From an uncultured bacterium (GTDB taxonomy: Bacteria > Verrucomicrobiota > Verrucomicrobiia > Verrucomicrobiales > V1-33): 44,061 bases of DNA. Under the pieces are notes generated by a model that was given only the letters and a program-made list of their open reading frames with translations, searched no databases and was not told the DNA's origin. Both the position numbers and the translations under genes were made by a program. The DNA is taken from assembly GCA_903954065.1 (NCBI GenBank), contig CAJBME010000174.1, forward strand, positions 1-44,061, written 5' to 3'. This document shows, piece after piece, positions 8,084-15,850 of the stretch (positions are counted from its first letter, which is position 1; every line of letters begins with the position of its first letter).

Positions 8084-8779
8084 TTAGAAGCGAACGATCA
8101 CTCCGGCTTCCACATTGTGACCTTGAATGGAGTCGGCGTCTGTCTCGGTTTGGATGTAGCGGTAACCCAGCGAGAGTTCGGTGGTCTGATTCACGGAATA
8201 GTTCAGGCTGCTGAATCCTTGAAAGGAGAAGTCCCAGCCATCGACCGAAGCGTCAACATCAACGCCGCCGATTTGATCGAGAGCGAACTCGGACCAAGCC
8301 ACCCCGGCCCCTGCGCCCAGCGAGAACGAGAGGGTATCTGACAGCTGGAAGCTGTAGGAAGTATTCAAGAGGATGGGCACGGCCGTTCCGTCGGCATCGA
8401 GGTTGAGCTCGCCGAGTTTGTCACCGCTCAGGCTGACGGAGACGGTATCGAGACCGGCCGTATAATAACCGACGCTGGCGCCGAGGCTGAAACCATTGTC
8501 GAAGCGATATCCGAACGGGATGGTGACGCCCCAGCCGACGTCAAAACTGGCGTCGATGCCGACCGTACCGAACGCCGTGCTGGTCGAATAGCCCATGTCT
8601 TCGAGCCAGAGCGCGCTGCCTTGGATGCCTGAGAACCAGCCGCTGGCCGCGACCAATGGGGCAGGGGAAACTAAAGGAGCCGGAGCGGGTAAGGAAACAG
8701 GCGATTCTCCCGCCACTGCTACTGTGAAGCTGACCGGGGCGAGTGCCGCGAGCGACAGGATAAGAGAACGGAATTTCAT
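8084..8779 (-). CDS. Outer-membrane beta-barrel protein, OmpA/OmpW-like small porin fold
   Basis: This is a 231-residue protein when started at the ATG at 8779, which places a clean signal peptide first (MKFRSLILSLAALAPVSF, cleavage after AVAG). A Pro/Ala-rich linker follows. Then come alternating amphipathic strands rich in Gly, Tyr, Phe and Asp (WGVTIPFGYRFDNGFSLGAS, then LSLGYRYI). The chain ends in a strand finishing with VRF, the C-terminal aromatic that marks outer-membrane barrels. The length fits an 8-stranded barrel. Function is unknown. It is monocistronic with its own strong terminator. Confidence 0.74.
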   Translation of the reverse strand: MKFRSLILSLAALAPVSFTVAVAGESPVSLPAPAPLVSPAPLVAASGWFSGIQGSALWLEDMGYSTSTAFGTVGIDASFDVGWGVTIPFGYRFDNGFSLGASVGYYTAGLDTVSVSLSGDKLGELNLDADGTAVPILLNTSYSFQLSDTLSFSLGAGAGVAWSEFALDQIGGVDVDASVDGWDFSFQGFSSLNYSVNQTTELSLGYRYIQTETDADSIQGHNVEAGVIVRF

Positions 8780-9046
8780 GGGATGATGGATAATGGATGT
8801 GTGTTGAACGGGAGGAAAGTGGCGATGGCTGGCCGCAGTGAGGGTCGACTGACGCCTCATTGGGCCGTGTGGAAAAATCGTTCTCACTCGACGCATCACC
8901 GTTCGCCCCCGCCGGCAGTGGAGTCAATGAGAACGTCACGTCCGTCCCATCGGGGAAGGCAGGCATTGATTTTCGTCAACCGCCGAGGCCTTGCCGGGTT
9001 TTTTCGCAGCGCCCCGGTGGATTTTATCGGGTTGGCGGCGGCAGGA

Positions 9047-10858
9047 TTATTGGGTGGGCTGGACTTTTTCGATGACGAAAGAATCCACCACGGTGGCATT
9101 TTCGCGAAGGAAGCGGGCCTCGAGTCGAGGGCCATTCACATCCAGCACCATTGATCCCAAGTGATTGAGAGACACGCACATAGCTGGGTGGTTGAGCGGA
9201 CCGCCGCTGATTTGGCCGGAACTTCCGGCAGTGATGTAGATCGCTCCCTTGAAGGGGGCATTGTCACCTGGCTTGCGGTAAGGTCCGTCACCCGTCGCGC
9301 TGCCGGTGCCTCCGTCGACTTTCATCTCCGGGGTCAAAGTGGTGGAGGCTCCATAATGGCCGTTGAGAAGATAGGATCTTTCGTAGCTGTGGCTGTGGCC
9401 GGTCATGACCAAGTCCACGCCTCCGGCCTCGAGCAAAGGCAGCAATTTTTCACGCATCTCGATGAGCTCCAATTCTTTGTCTGAATCATGCGATCCTTTG
9501 GTGTAAGGCGGGTGATGCCAGAAAGCGATGATCCATGGTTGATTGGTGCTAGCGAGGTCGTTCTGCAACCAAGTGGCCATGGCACCGTCGGCGGCCCGGC
9601 TCGATGTCATCGAATCAAGGCAGACGAAGTGGATATTCGCATAATCGAAGGAGTAATATTTCTCTGTTCCCGATGGCACGCCTCCCGCTTCGGCGCGGGT
9701 GGGTAGGGTGAACATCTCAAAATAGGGAAGGGTGGGGGACGGGTTGGTGCTTTGCGCCGTGTCATGGTTGCCAATAGTTGGCCAGAGGACCGACTGGCGA
9801 AGCATGGCTGGATACATGTCAAAAACCGCCGCTTGATACTCGGCATCCGTGCCAGTGTCGTACGCGTTGTCACCTAGCATCAGCCAAAGGTCGGTGCGAG
9901 CCCGGCCGTTGAATTTTTCATAGGCCGTGCTGACGGCGGCCGCATTGGCATTTTTGGTGCCGGAATCACCCAATACCCAAAGCCGAACCGGCTGCACTGT
10001 GCCAGCCGGAGGCGCGGTGAAAAAAGCAAAATCCTCACCCGAGGCTAAATTTCCGGAGGGCGTGCCCACGGCATAAAAATAGCGGGTATTCGGACGTAGT
10101 CCGGTCAGCGGCAGCTCGTGATCGGTCGTGGGTTCCTTCTCTTCGACGGCGCTGGCGAGTTGACCCGCAGTCGTGCCATAGGTGACGCGGCCGATAGTAG
10201 GTAAATCCGTCCGCCATCGGAGGACGACGCTCTCGGGGGTGCCTTGTTGGAGATAGGGACCACGGGTCACGGTGGCGGTTTCCAATCCGATGAGTTCGAG
10301 ATCGAAGCTGAGGTCGCTGCTGTTCTCGCTGGCTTGATGGATTTCGACAGCGAGGGTATTGGTGCCGCGCACCAGACCGGTGGCGGTCATGGTGGTGGGT
10401 TGGAAATTTTTTTCGGCGGCCCCGCTGACGGCGGCGGTGGCTAGGGTGGTGGCGAGCGCTGGGCCGGCGGGCATATTGTCGCGGTGGATTTCCACGCCAT
10501 TGAGGAAAACGACGGCGCCGTCGTCGCGCAGCAGCCGAAGCGTCAGCCCACGAATGATTGACGGATCATTCACGGTAAAAGATTTTCGGAAATAATTGGC
10601 AGATGAACTCAGCGGCTCCCCGCCGGCGGATGCAAGCACGGTCGCCTCGTCGCCATCGCCATATCCGAGCTCGGCCCGGCCCGTGGCCCATTCGGCATCA
10701 TTCCATTCCGGGGCGGTCCACCCTGAAGGCAACTCGCTGGCGCGAAGCCAATATTTCCATTCCGCCCCGGCGGGAATCAAGGTTTGGCGCGCCGTCAGCG
10801 GTGAGGCCGACCCCAGCAACAACAAGCTGGCCAAGGCCGCAGAAAGAAATGGATTCAT
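9047..10858 (-). CDS. Secreted purple-acid-phosphatase-like metallophosphoesterase
   Basis: About 603 residues from the ATG at 10858. A signal peptide is followed by a jelly-roll domain of the type seen in sugar-binding modules (about 25-190, with LLRDDGAVVFLNGVEIHRD). A fibronectin-III-like purple acid phosphatase N-domain comes next (about 200-285), then the metallophosphatase domain. Metal-binding motifs follow the family order: GDSG (297-300), GDNAYD (329-334), GNHD (363-366), HHPPY, and GHSHSYER. Asp in GDSG and GDNAYD, Asn in GNHD and the His residues would hold a dinuclear metal centre. It is an exported phosphoesterase, probably for phosphate scavenging. The extra N-terminal domain suggests binding to a polymer or surface. 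Alone on its strand. Confidence 0.87.
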   Translation of the reverse strand: MNPFLSAALASLLLLGSASPLTARQTLIPAGAEWKYWLRASELPSGWTAPEWNDAEWATGRAELGYGDGDEATVLASAGGEPLSSSANYFRKSFTVNDPSIIRGLTLRLLRDDGAVVFLNGVEIHRDNMPAGPALATTLATAAVSGAAEKNFQPTTMTATGLVRGTNTLAVEIHQASENSSDLSFDLELIGLETATVTRGPYLQQGTPESVVLRWRTDLPTIGRVTYGTTAGQLASAVEEKEPTTDHELPLTGLRPNTRYFYAVGTPSGNLASGEDFAFFTAPPAGTVQPVRLWVLGDSGTKNANAAAVSTAYEKFNGRARTDLWLMLGDNAYDTGTDAEYQAAVFDMYPAMLRQSVLWPTIGNHDTAQSTNPSPTLPYFEMFTLPTRAEAGGVPSGTEKYYSFDYANIHFVCLDSMTSSRAADGAMATWLQNDLASTNQPWIIAFWHHPPYTKGSHDSDKELELIEMREKLLPLLEAGGVDLVMTGHSHSYERSYLLNGHYGASTTLTPEMKVDGGTGSATGDGPYRKPGDNAPFKGAIYITAGSSGQISGGPLNHPAMCVSLNHLGSMVLDVNGPRLEARFLRENATVVDSFVIEKVQPTQ

Positions 10859-10901
10859 AAAGTTAAATATCAAGAGCCCCTCGACTCAGTGCTTCCGACG
10901 A

Positions 10902-11192
10902 TTAAACCAACTCGACATCGTGTTTTTCGGACTTTTCGCTGACTCGTTCATCCTCAAGAGGGCGGAATCGCTCTGCATTGAAGGCGCGCTCTGGAAACGG
11001 TGGAGTGGCCGACCGAGGATTTAGCATCCCCACCAAAGTAATGGCCACTTCTCCCGGTTCACCCGCCCAGTTGACCCCCAAGGTCACATCGCGCACCACA
11101 TACGTCACTCCAGCCTTGGGCAGGGCAACATAAAGCTTCTCAATCCCAAGTGGAAATTGATCGTTGATACACACTACTTTTTGTCCGGTCAT
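10902..11192 (-). CDS. Conserved small protein downstream of ParA
   Basis: A 96-residue soluble protein beginning MTGQKVVCINDQFP (ATG at 11192, with another ATG directly before it). The first 55 residues look like a compact beta-rich domain (KLYVALPKAGVTYVVRDVTLG then GEVAITLVGMLNP). The tail is charged and probably disordered. I do not recognise a family. It starts 16 bp after the parA stop on the same strand, so it is probably co-transcribed with parA. It is too short and the wrong type to be a ParB. Extended starts upstream only overlap parA's Pro/Ala tail. Confidence 0.55.
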   Translation of the reverse strand: MTGQKVVCINDQFPLGIEKLYVALPKAGVTYVVRDVTLGVNWAGEPGEVAITLVGMLNPRSATPPFPERAFNAERFRPLEDERVSEKSEKHDVELV

Positions 11193-11208
11193 CATAAGGA
11201 GTAAAGAA

Positions 11209-12237
11209 TCAAGCGTTAGGATTGAAGGGAGCGCCAAATGGATTGGGCGGCACACCATTCGGGTCCGGCCGTGCTGGGGCCGGGGCCTCGGCGTTCGCCT
11301 GCCAAACATCCGGAAGGGGACTCGCCGGGGGCAAAATCGGTGCGGGCGCAGCGCTTGGCGCGGCGACGGGGGCTGGCGCGGCGATTGGCGGCGCGCTTGG
11401 TACTTGCGCCATCGGCGCCGGCGGTAATTCGCCTGTCGGCGGGGCCGGCGGCACGGGATCGCCGATGGCTTGCGGCTGGCGCCGGATGAATTCGGCCGCG
11501 GCCTCGCGATAGGCGCGGGCGCCGGGGCTATTGGGGGAATACTCCATGACCGTCAGCTCATGGCTGGGGGCCTCGCTGAGGGCGACGTTGCGAGGGATGA
11601 GTGTTTTGTAGACGAGGTCTTCAAACACGCGCCGGACCTCGTCGACCACGAGCCGAGAGAGGTTGGTGCGTCCGTCGTACATGGTCATGAGGATGCCTTC
11701 GATCGTGACGTGTGGATTGACTCCGGCGGCACAAATTCTTTCGTGGAGGTCGACGATTTTTGCCAATCCCTCGAGTCCATAATATTCGCATTGGATGGGG
11801 ATGAGCAGGCCATCGGCGGAGGCGAGGGCGCTGGTCATGAGAATCCCGAGTGAGGGGGGGCAGTCGAGAAGGCAGACGTCCCATCGATTCAGGACCCGCA
11901 GGGGTTCCAGTACTTCGCTAAGGCGCACGAGGTGATTTTCGTTGCGGGCCAGAGAGACCTCGCTGCCGGCCAGTTCCATGTGACTGGGGATGCACCAGAG
12001 GCGGGGCAGTCGAGTTTCGCGCACTTTGGCGGCGGCAAAATCCGCTCCGACTAGGCACGAGTACAGGCTGCCTCCCTCCTCGGTGAGACAGCCGAGCGCG
12101 CTGGAGGCGTTTGCTTGCGGATCGAGATCCACCAGCAATGTACGCACTCCTTTTTCCGCGAGAGCGGCGGCGAGGTTGACGGCGGTAGTGGTCTTACCCA
12201 CACCTCCTTTTTGGTTCGCAATAGCGATGATTTTCAT
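11209..12237 (-). CDS. parA: ParA/Soj-family ATPase with long Pro/Ala C-terminal tail
   Basis: A 342-residue protein from the ATG at 12237. The deviant Walker A KGGVGKTTTAVNLAAAL begins near residue 10. The A-prime motif LLVDLDPQANASSALG follows near 34-49 and Walker B WDVCLLDCPPSLG near 119-131. The closing VMEYSPNSPGARAYREAAAEF is typical of chromosomal Soj proteins. The last ~90 residues are a Pro/Ala-rich low-complexity tail ending NPFGAPFNPNA, which Soj proteins normally lack. No parB follows; the next gene is a small unknown protein. It may position a protein cluster or chromosome region instead of acting in a standard ParABS system. It is divergent from the SNF2 helicase across 99 bp. 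Confidence 0.87.
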   Translation of the reverse strand: MKIIAIANQKGGVGKTTTAVNLAAALAEKGVRTLLVDLDPQANASSALGCLTEEGGSLYSCLVGADFAAAKVRETRLPRLWCIPSHMELAGSEVSLARNENHLVRLSEVLEPLRVLNRWDVCLLDCPPSLGILMTSALASADGLLIPIQCEYYGLEGLAKIVDLHERICAAGVNPHVTIEGILMTMYDGRTNLSRLVVDEVRRVFEDLVYKTLIPRNVALSEAPSHELTVMEYSPNSPGARAYREAAAEFIRRQPQAIGDPVPPAPPTGELPPAPMAQVPSAPPIAAPAPVAAPSAAPAPILPPASPLPDVWQANAEAPAPARPDPNGVPPNPFGAPFNPNA

Positions 12238-12336
12238 GCCTGCAGGGGGAGACGATCTGAACGGTTCTTGCTTATTCACGCACGGGCGCTAGGGACGCCA
12301 GCAGTTTTTGGTAGTTCGACCTATGCTTCTCTTCAA

Positions 12337-15300
12337 ATGAGTTTCGAAATCACGGAACGCTGGCTCATGGATGCCGGCGGATGGCAGGCTATGAAACCGG
12401 CCCGGGCCGCTTGGCAGGCAGGGGCGGTACTGGCTGTAGAATTCGATGGCGCCCGTCTGCGCGGTCAAGTCCGGAGCGCGGGTCGAACGCTGGCCGCCGG
12501 CTTGCTGATCAAGTCCCGGACCGATGTGACCAATTTGTGCTCGTGCCCGCAGGCCCGGCGCGATGGCGCCCTCTGTGAACACTCGCTAGCCCTCGGCCTC
12601 GCCTGGATCCACCGCGGCAAAACAACACCCGCCGCTTCTGCCCACACCGCCAGCGCTGCCTCCACCGCCGGCGCTCCCGCCGGCCCAAGGTCGTCCACCG
12701 CCGCCACCCCACCGAAAAAACCTGCCGTCCCTCGCACGTCCGGACCGCTCGCCGTCGCCCTGCCTGCGAATTTTTTCGAAGGTATGAAGCGCCAGCGGCT
12801 GGCGTTCTCCTTGAAATCGGACCGCGCGCGCCCTACCGAAACGGACGCGGATCGGGCCGTCCATGGGTGGCTAGCGGCCCAGTCGCTCGCCAGTGTGCCG
12901 CCGCAACTGGCCCTGGCGGACCGGGGTCAGATCGAGTCCCTCATGGTCGCTCTGGTTTCACATCCATCGGTGACCGTGGCCGGCAAACCGCTTGAAATCA
13001 TAAGCCAAGGGGTGCGGCTACCGCTGCAAATTGCTTCCACCGCAAGCCCATCCGTAGCGCCGACACGCTCCCCAACCAGCGGCGCCTCCGCGTCAGCCGC
13101 CGCCAGCTCGACCCCGTCCGCTCCGGAAATCAGTCTGCAGATAGATCCCCAAACGCTGCGCGGAGCGGGATGGTGGTCGGGCGGTAGTCAAGGCGCTCTT
13201 TACTTTAAAGATATTGGTAAACTGTTTTTAATAAAGGAACTACCATTACTTAGTCCGTTTTTTACGGCATCAGGCGAGCCGCAGGCGGTCACCCTGGCTC
13301 TCAGTTGGCTGGCCCGTCATGGCTCCGAATTAGCCGAAATTTTTGACATTGATGAATCGATGCCGGCGTGGCCACGAGTCCGACTGGCGCGGGCCGTGCC
13401 TCGTTTTCGATTAGCGATTGATGGCACGTTACGCAGCCTGACGGCGCGGTTATTTTGTCGATATGAGGGGGTAACGGAGTTCACTTTGCCGTCTGGGGTG
13501 GTACAGCCTGATCCTTTTCCTGTGTTTGATCCGCGGGAACCTGGCGTCTTTCGCGAGCGGGATCGGGGGGCGGAAGTCTTGGCCGCGGCCGAGCTCGAAC
13601 AGGCTGGATTTTCTTATGATCGAAGTGATAATCAATTTATCCTGAAGCCTGAATCTGCTGTTTTTCAGTTTTTTGCTGCGGCATTACCTTCTTTGGAAGA
13701 ACGATGGGCCATTGAATATTCTTCGCGGGCTCGCGAGGCGTTTCGTGGGTTAGAGCGCATCACGCCGCGATTTAATGAAGTGGCTCAAGGCACCGATTGG
13801 CTGGCGTTTGATGTGGCGTTGGTGGGCAGTGGCGGCAGCACGATTACGCAGGCGGAAGCGCGCCGCTGGCTGCAAACCGGGCAGGGGACCAAACGCCTAC
13901 CGAATGGCAAGCTGGCGGTGCTGGCGAGGGAGAATTTTGCGGATCTCGAAGAGGTTTTGCGCGATTTGAGTCCGGATCAGGAACACGGGCATTTTCGGGT
14001 GGATAAATCTCAGCTGGGCTACTTGGAAGCCAGTGTGGCCCGGTTCGGCCCAGCGCCACCCGAAACAAAACAAGTACTTGTTGATAAAAACTTACTTACC
14101 AACGAGTGGCAGAAAATATTACGTGATTACCAATCAACGGGAGCCCGCTGGATGTTGGCCCTCGCTGCCTCGCACTGGGGTGGCATTCTGGCCGACGAAA
14201 TGGGATTGGGTAAAACCGTGCAAACGCTGGCGGTCATTGCCACTTTGCGCGCGCAGGCCCAGCAATCGTCTACGCCAGCCCAGCCGTGCTTGGTGGTCGC
14301 CCCGACATCGCTACTCGGCAACTGGCAGGAAGAAGCAGCCCGCTTTGCGCCGGACTTAAAGGTGCTGGTCGTGCGCAGCGGCGAGCGCGCTCAAGAACTC
14401 GCCGCTTTGGCCTCGGCTGACCTCGTCATCACCAGCTATCAGCTCCTCGTGCGCGATTTGCCCAGCCACGCCGCCGTTACGTATCACGCCGCCTTTCTCG
14501 ATGAGGCCGGTTTCATCCGCAATCCTGATACCCAGATCGCCAAGGCCGTGCGACGCCTGCGCACCGGGGCCCGCTTCGCCTTGACCGGGACACCCATCGA
14601 AAACTCCATTCGCGACCTCTGGGCCATCATGGACTTTGTGCTGCCCGGCTACTTGGGACCGCGAAACGATTTCCGGGACCGTTACGAAGCCGCTGTGCAA
14701 ACAGGCCAGCCCGCCGCGCTCGACCGTCTGCGACGCCGCATGGCCCCATACTGGCTCCGCCGCCTGAAACAAGATGTCGCCAAGGAACTACCGTCAAAGA
14801 TCGAGAAAATTATCCGCTGCGAAATGACCCGCACCCAGCGCGATATGTACGCCGCCATCCAGCGCGAAGGCGTGGCCAAAGTCGACGAAGCCCGCCGCGC
14901 CCGGTCCGCCGGCCAGGCCCGCATGACCATGCTCACCGCGTTGCTGCGCTTGCGCCAAACCTGCGGCGATCCACGCCTGCTCGGCGAATCATTTCCTGAC
15001 CGCGATCCTTCCGAGTTTTCCACCAAATGGGCCGCTCTGACTGAACTGCTCGAGGAAATACGGGACGGCGGGCATAGTGTTCTTATATTCAGCCAGTTCG
15101 CCACGCAGCTGAAACTGCTCGAAGACGCCGTGCGCCACGTAGGCCTCGATTTTTGCCGCCTTGATGGCGCCAGCCGCGACCGCGAAGCCCAAGTCAACGC
15201 CTTCAAAGAAGATCCCGCCAAACGCGTCTTCTTGATCAGCCTGAAAGCCGGCGGCTTCGGTCTCAATCTCACCAAAGCCGATACCGTGATTCATTTCGAT

Positions 15301-15534
15301 CCCTGGTGGAATCCAGCCGTCGAGGCCCAAGCCACCGACCGTGCACACCGCATCGGCCAGGCCCGGCCGGTTACCGTCTACAAACTAATCGCCGCCGGTA
15401 CCGTCGAAGAAAAAATCATCGATCTCCAAAAACGAAAACGCCAGTTGATGGAAACGGCGCTCGCCGACGACAGCGCACCCCTCATGGACGCCCTCGACGA
15501 CGCCACTCTGGATTCGTTGCTGAGCTCCACCTAA
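12337..15534 (+). CDS. SNF2-family helicase with N-terminal SWIM zinc finger
   Basis: 1065 residues from the ATG at 12337; upstream frames only overlap parA. A SWIM-type zinc finger lies at 68-82 (Cys68, Cys70, Cys80, His82), followed by an Ala/Thr/Pro linker. The motor begins near 600. Walker A is DEMGLGKT with Lys626. Motif II reads DEAG (722-725) where most bacterial relatives have DEAQ or DEAH. Motif III is LTGTPIENS. The C-terminal lobe has VFLISLKAGGFGLNLT and AHRIGQ. The family translocates on double-stranded DNA and remodels protein-DNA complexes. The SWIM finger suggests nucleic-acid or partner binding. Two internal patches (13190-13265 and 13600-13690) are clearly AT-richer than the rest. 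Confidence 0.88.
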   Translation: MSFEITERWLMDAGGWQAMKPARAAWQAGAVLAVEFDGARLRGQVRSAGRTLAAGLLIKSRTDVTNLCSCPQARRDGALCEHSLALGLAWIHRGKTTPAASAHTASAASTAGAPAGPRSSTAATPPKKPAVPRTSGPLAVALPANFFEGMKRQRLAFSLKSDRARPTETDADRAVHGWLAAQSLASVPPQLALADRGQIESLMVALVSHPSVTVAGKPLEIISQGVRLPLQIASTASPSVAPTRSPTSGASASAAASSTPSAPEISLQIDPQTLRGAGWWSGGSQGALYFKDIGKLFLIKELPLLSPFFTASGEPQAVTLALSWLARHGSELAEIFDIDESMPAWPRVRLARAVPRFRLAIDGTLRSLTARLFCRYEGVTEFTLPSGVVQPDPFPVFDPREPGVFRERDRGAEVLAAAELEQAGFSYDRSDNQFILKPESAVFQFFAAALPSLEERWAIEYSSRAREAFRGLERITPRFNEVAQGTDWLAFDVALVGSGGSTITQAEARRWLQTGQGTKRLPNGKLAVLARENFADLEEVLRDLSPDQEHGHFRVDKSQLGYLEASVARFGPAPPETKQVLVDKNLLTNEWQKILRDYQSTGARWMLALAASHWGGILADEMGLGKTVQTLAVIATLRAQAQQSSTPAQPCLVVAPTSLLGNWQEEAARFAPDLKVLVVRSGERAQELAALASADLVITSYQLLVRDLPSHAAVTYHAAFLDEAGFIRNPDTQIAKAVRRLRTGARFALTGTPIENSIRDLWAIMDFVLPGYLGPRNDFRDRYEAAVQTGQPAALDRLRRRMAPYWLRRLKQDVAKELPSKIEKIIRCEMTRTQRDMYAAIQREGVAKVDEARRARSAGQARMTMLTALLRLRQTCGDPRLLGESFPDRDPSEFSTKWAALTELLEEIRDGGHSVLIFSQFATQLKLLEDAVRHVGLDFCRLDGASRDREAQVNAFKEDPAKRVFLISLKAGGFGLNLTKADTVIHFDPWWNPAVEAQATDRAHRIGQARPVTVYKLIAAGTVEEKIIDLQKRKRQLMETALADDSAPLMDALDDATLDSLLSST

Positions 15535-15850
15535 ACCGCGCCACCACGGGACATCCAAACGGGCTAAACCGAGGCGTCTCGCCGCCGATCAATAACTTCA
15601 TACAATGTATGTAATGTAAAATGCAATACCGGGAAAGGCTGCTGGTTTTTTCGTTCTGGGCGGGCTGCGCCATGGGACACGATCCCCTAGGCTTTCCATC
15701 GTGGGCTGAGCTGGCTTAGACAGCGGCGGAATCTAGCGCTCCGCCCACCAGCGGAAATGTGAGCCTCCATTCAAATCCACCGGAGGATCCGCTGACCTGA
15801 GAGCGCCGCCGACGCGCCGCCCCCAACATCGAGCTCCGTTTTTTTTTGGT
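15535..15850. other. Convergent intergenic region
   Basis: This gap lies between two converging genes. Apart from the dif-like site, I see no gene and no strong hairpin terminator. A run of nine T residues lies at 15838-15847, just past the stop of the minus-strand gene. Confidence 0.4.
15595..15622 (+). other. Candidate chromosomal dif (XerC/XerD) site
   Basis: The 28-bp block splits as ACTTCATACAA (XerC-type arm), TGTATG (6-bp centre) and TAATGTAAAAT (XerD-type arm). Against the B. subtilis dif sequence as I remember it, 22 of 28 positions match, including ACTTC and ATGTAAA at the two ends. The centre differs by one base from the common TGTATA. A site in a convergent intergenic gap fits dif placement. 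It is AT-rich in otherwise GC-rich DNA. The first 21 bases of the surrounding sequence also resemble a loxP half-site plus spacer, as expected of related tyrosine-recombinase sites, but no second lox arm is present. Confidence 0.45.

Noticed and set aside
15592..15612. loxP-like half-site plus spacer (18 of 21 positions match loxP)
   Set aside because: The second loxP arm is absent. The dif-like reading explains the same bases better, as both are tyrosine-recombinase sites.
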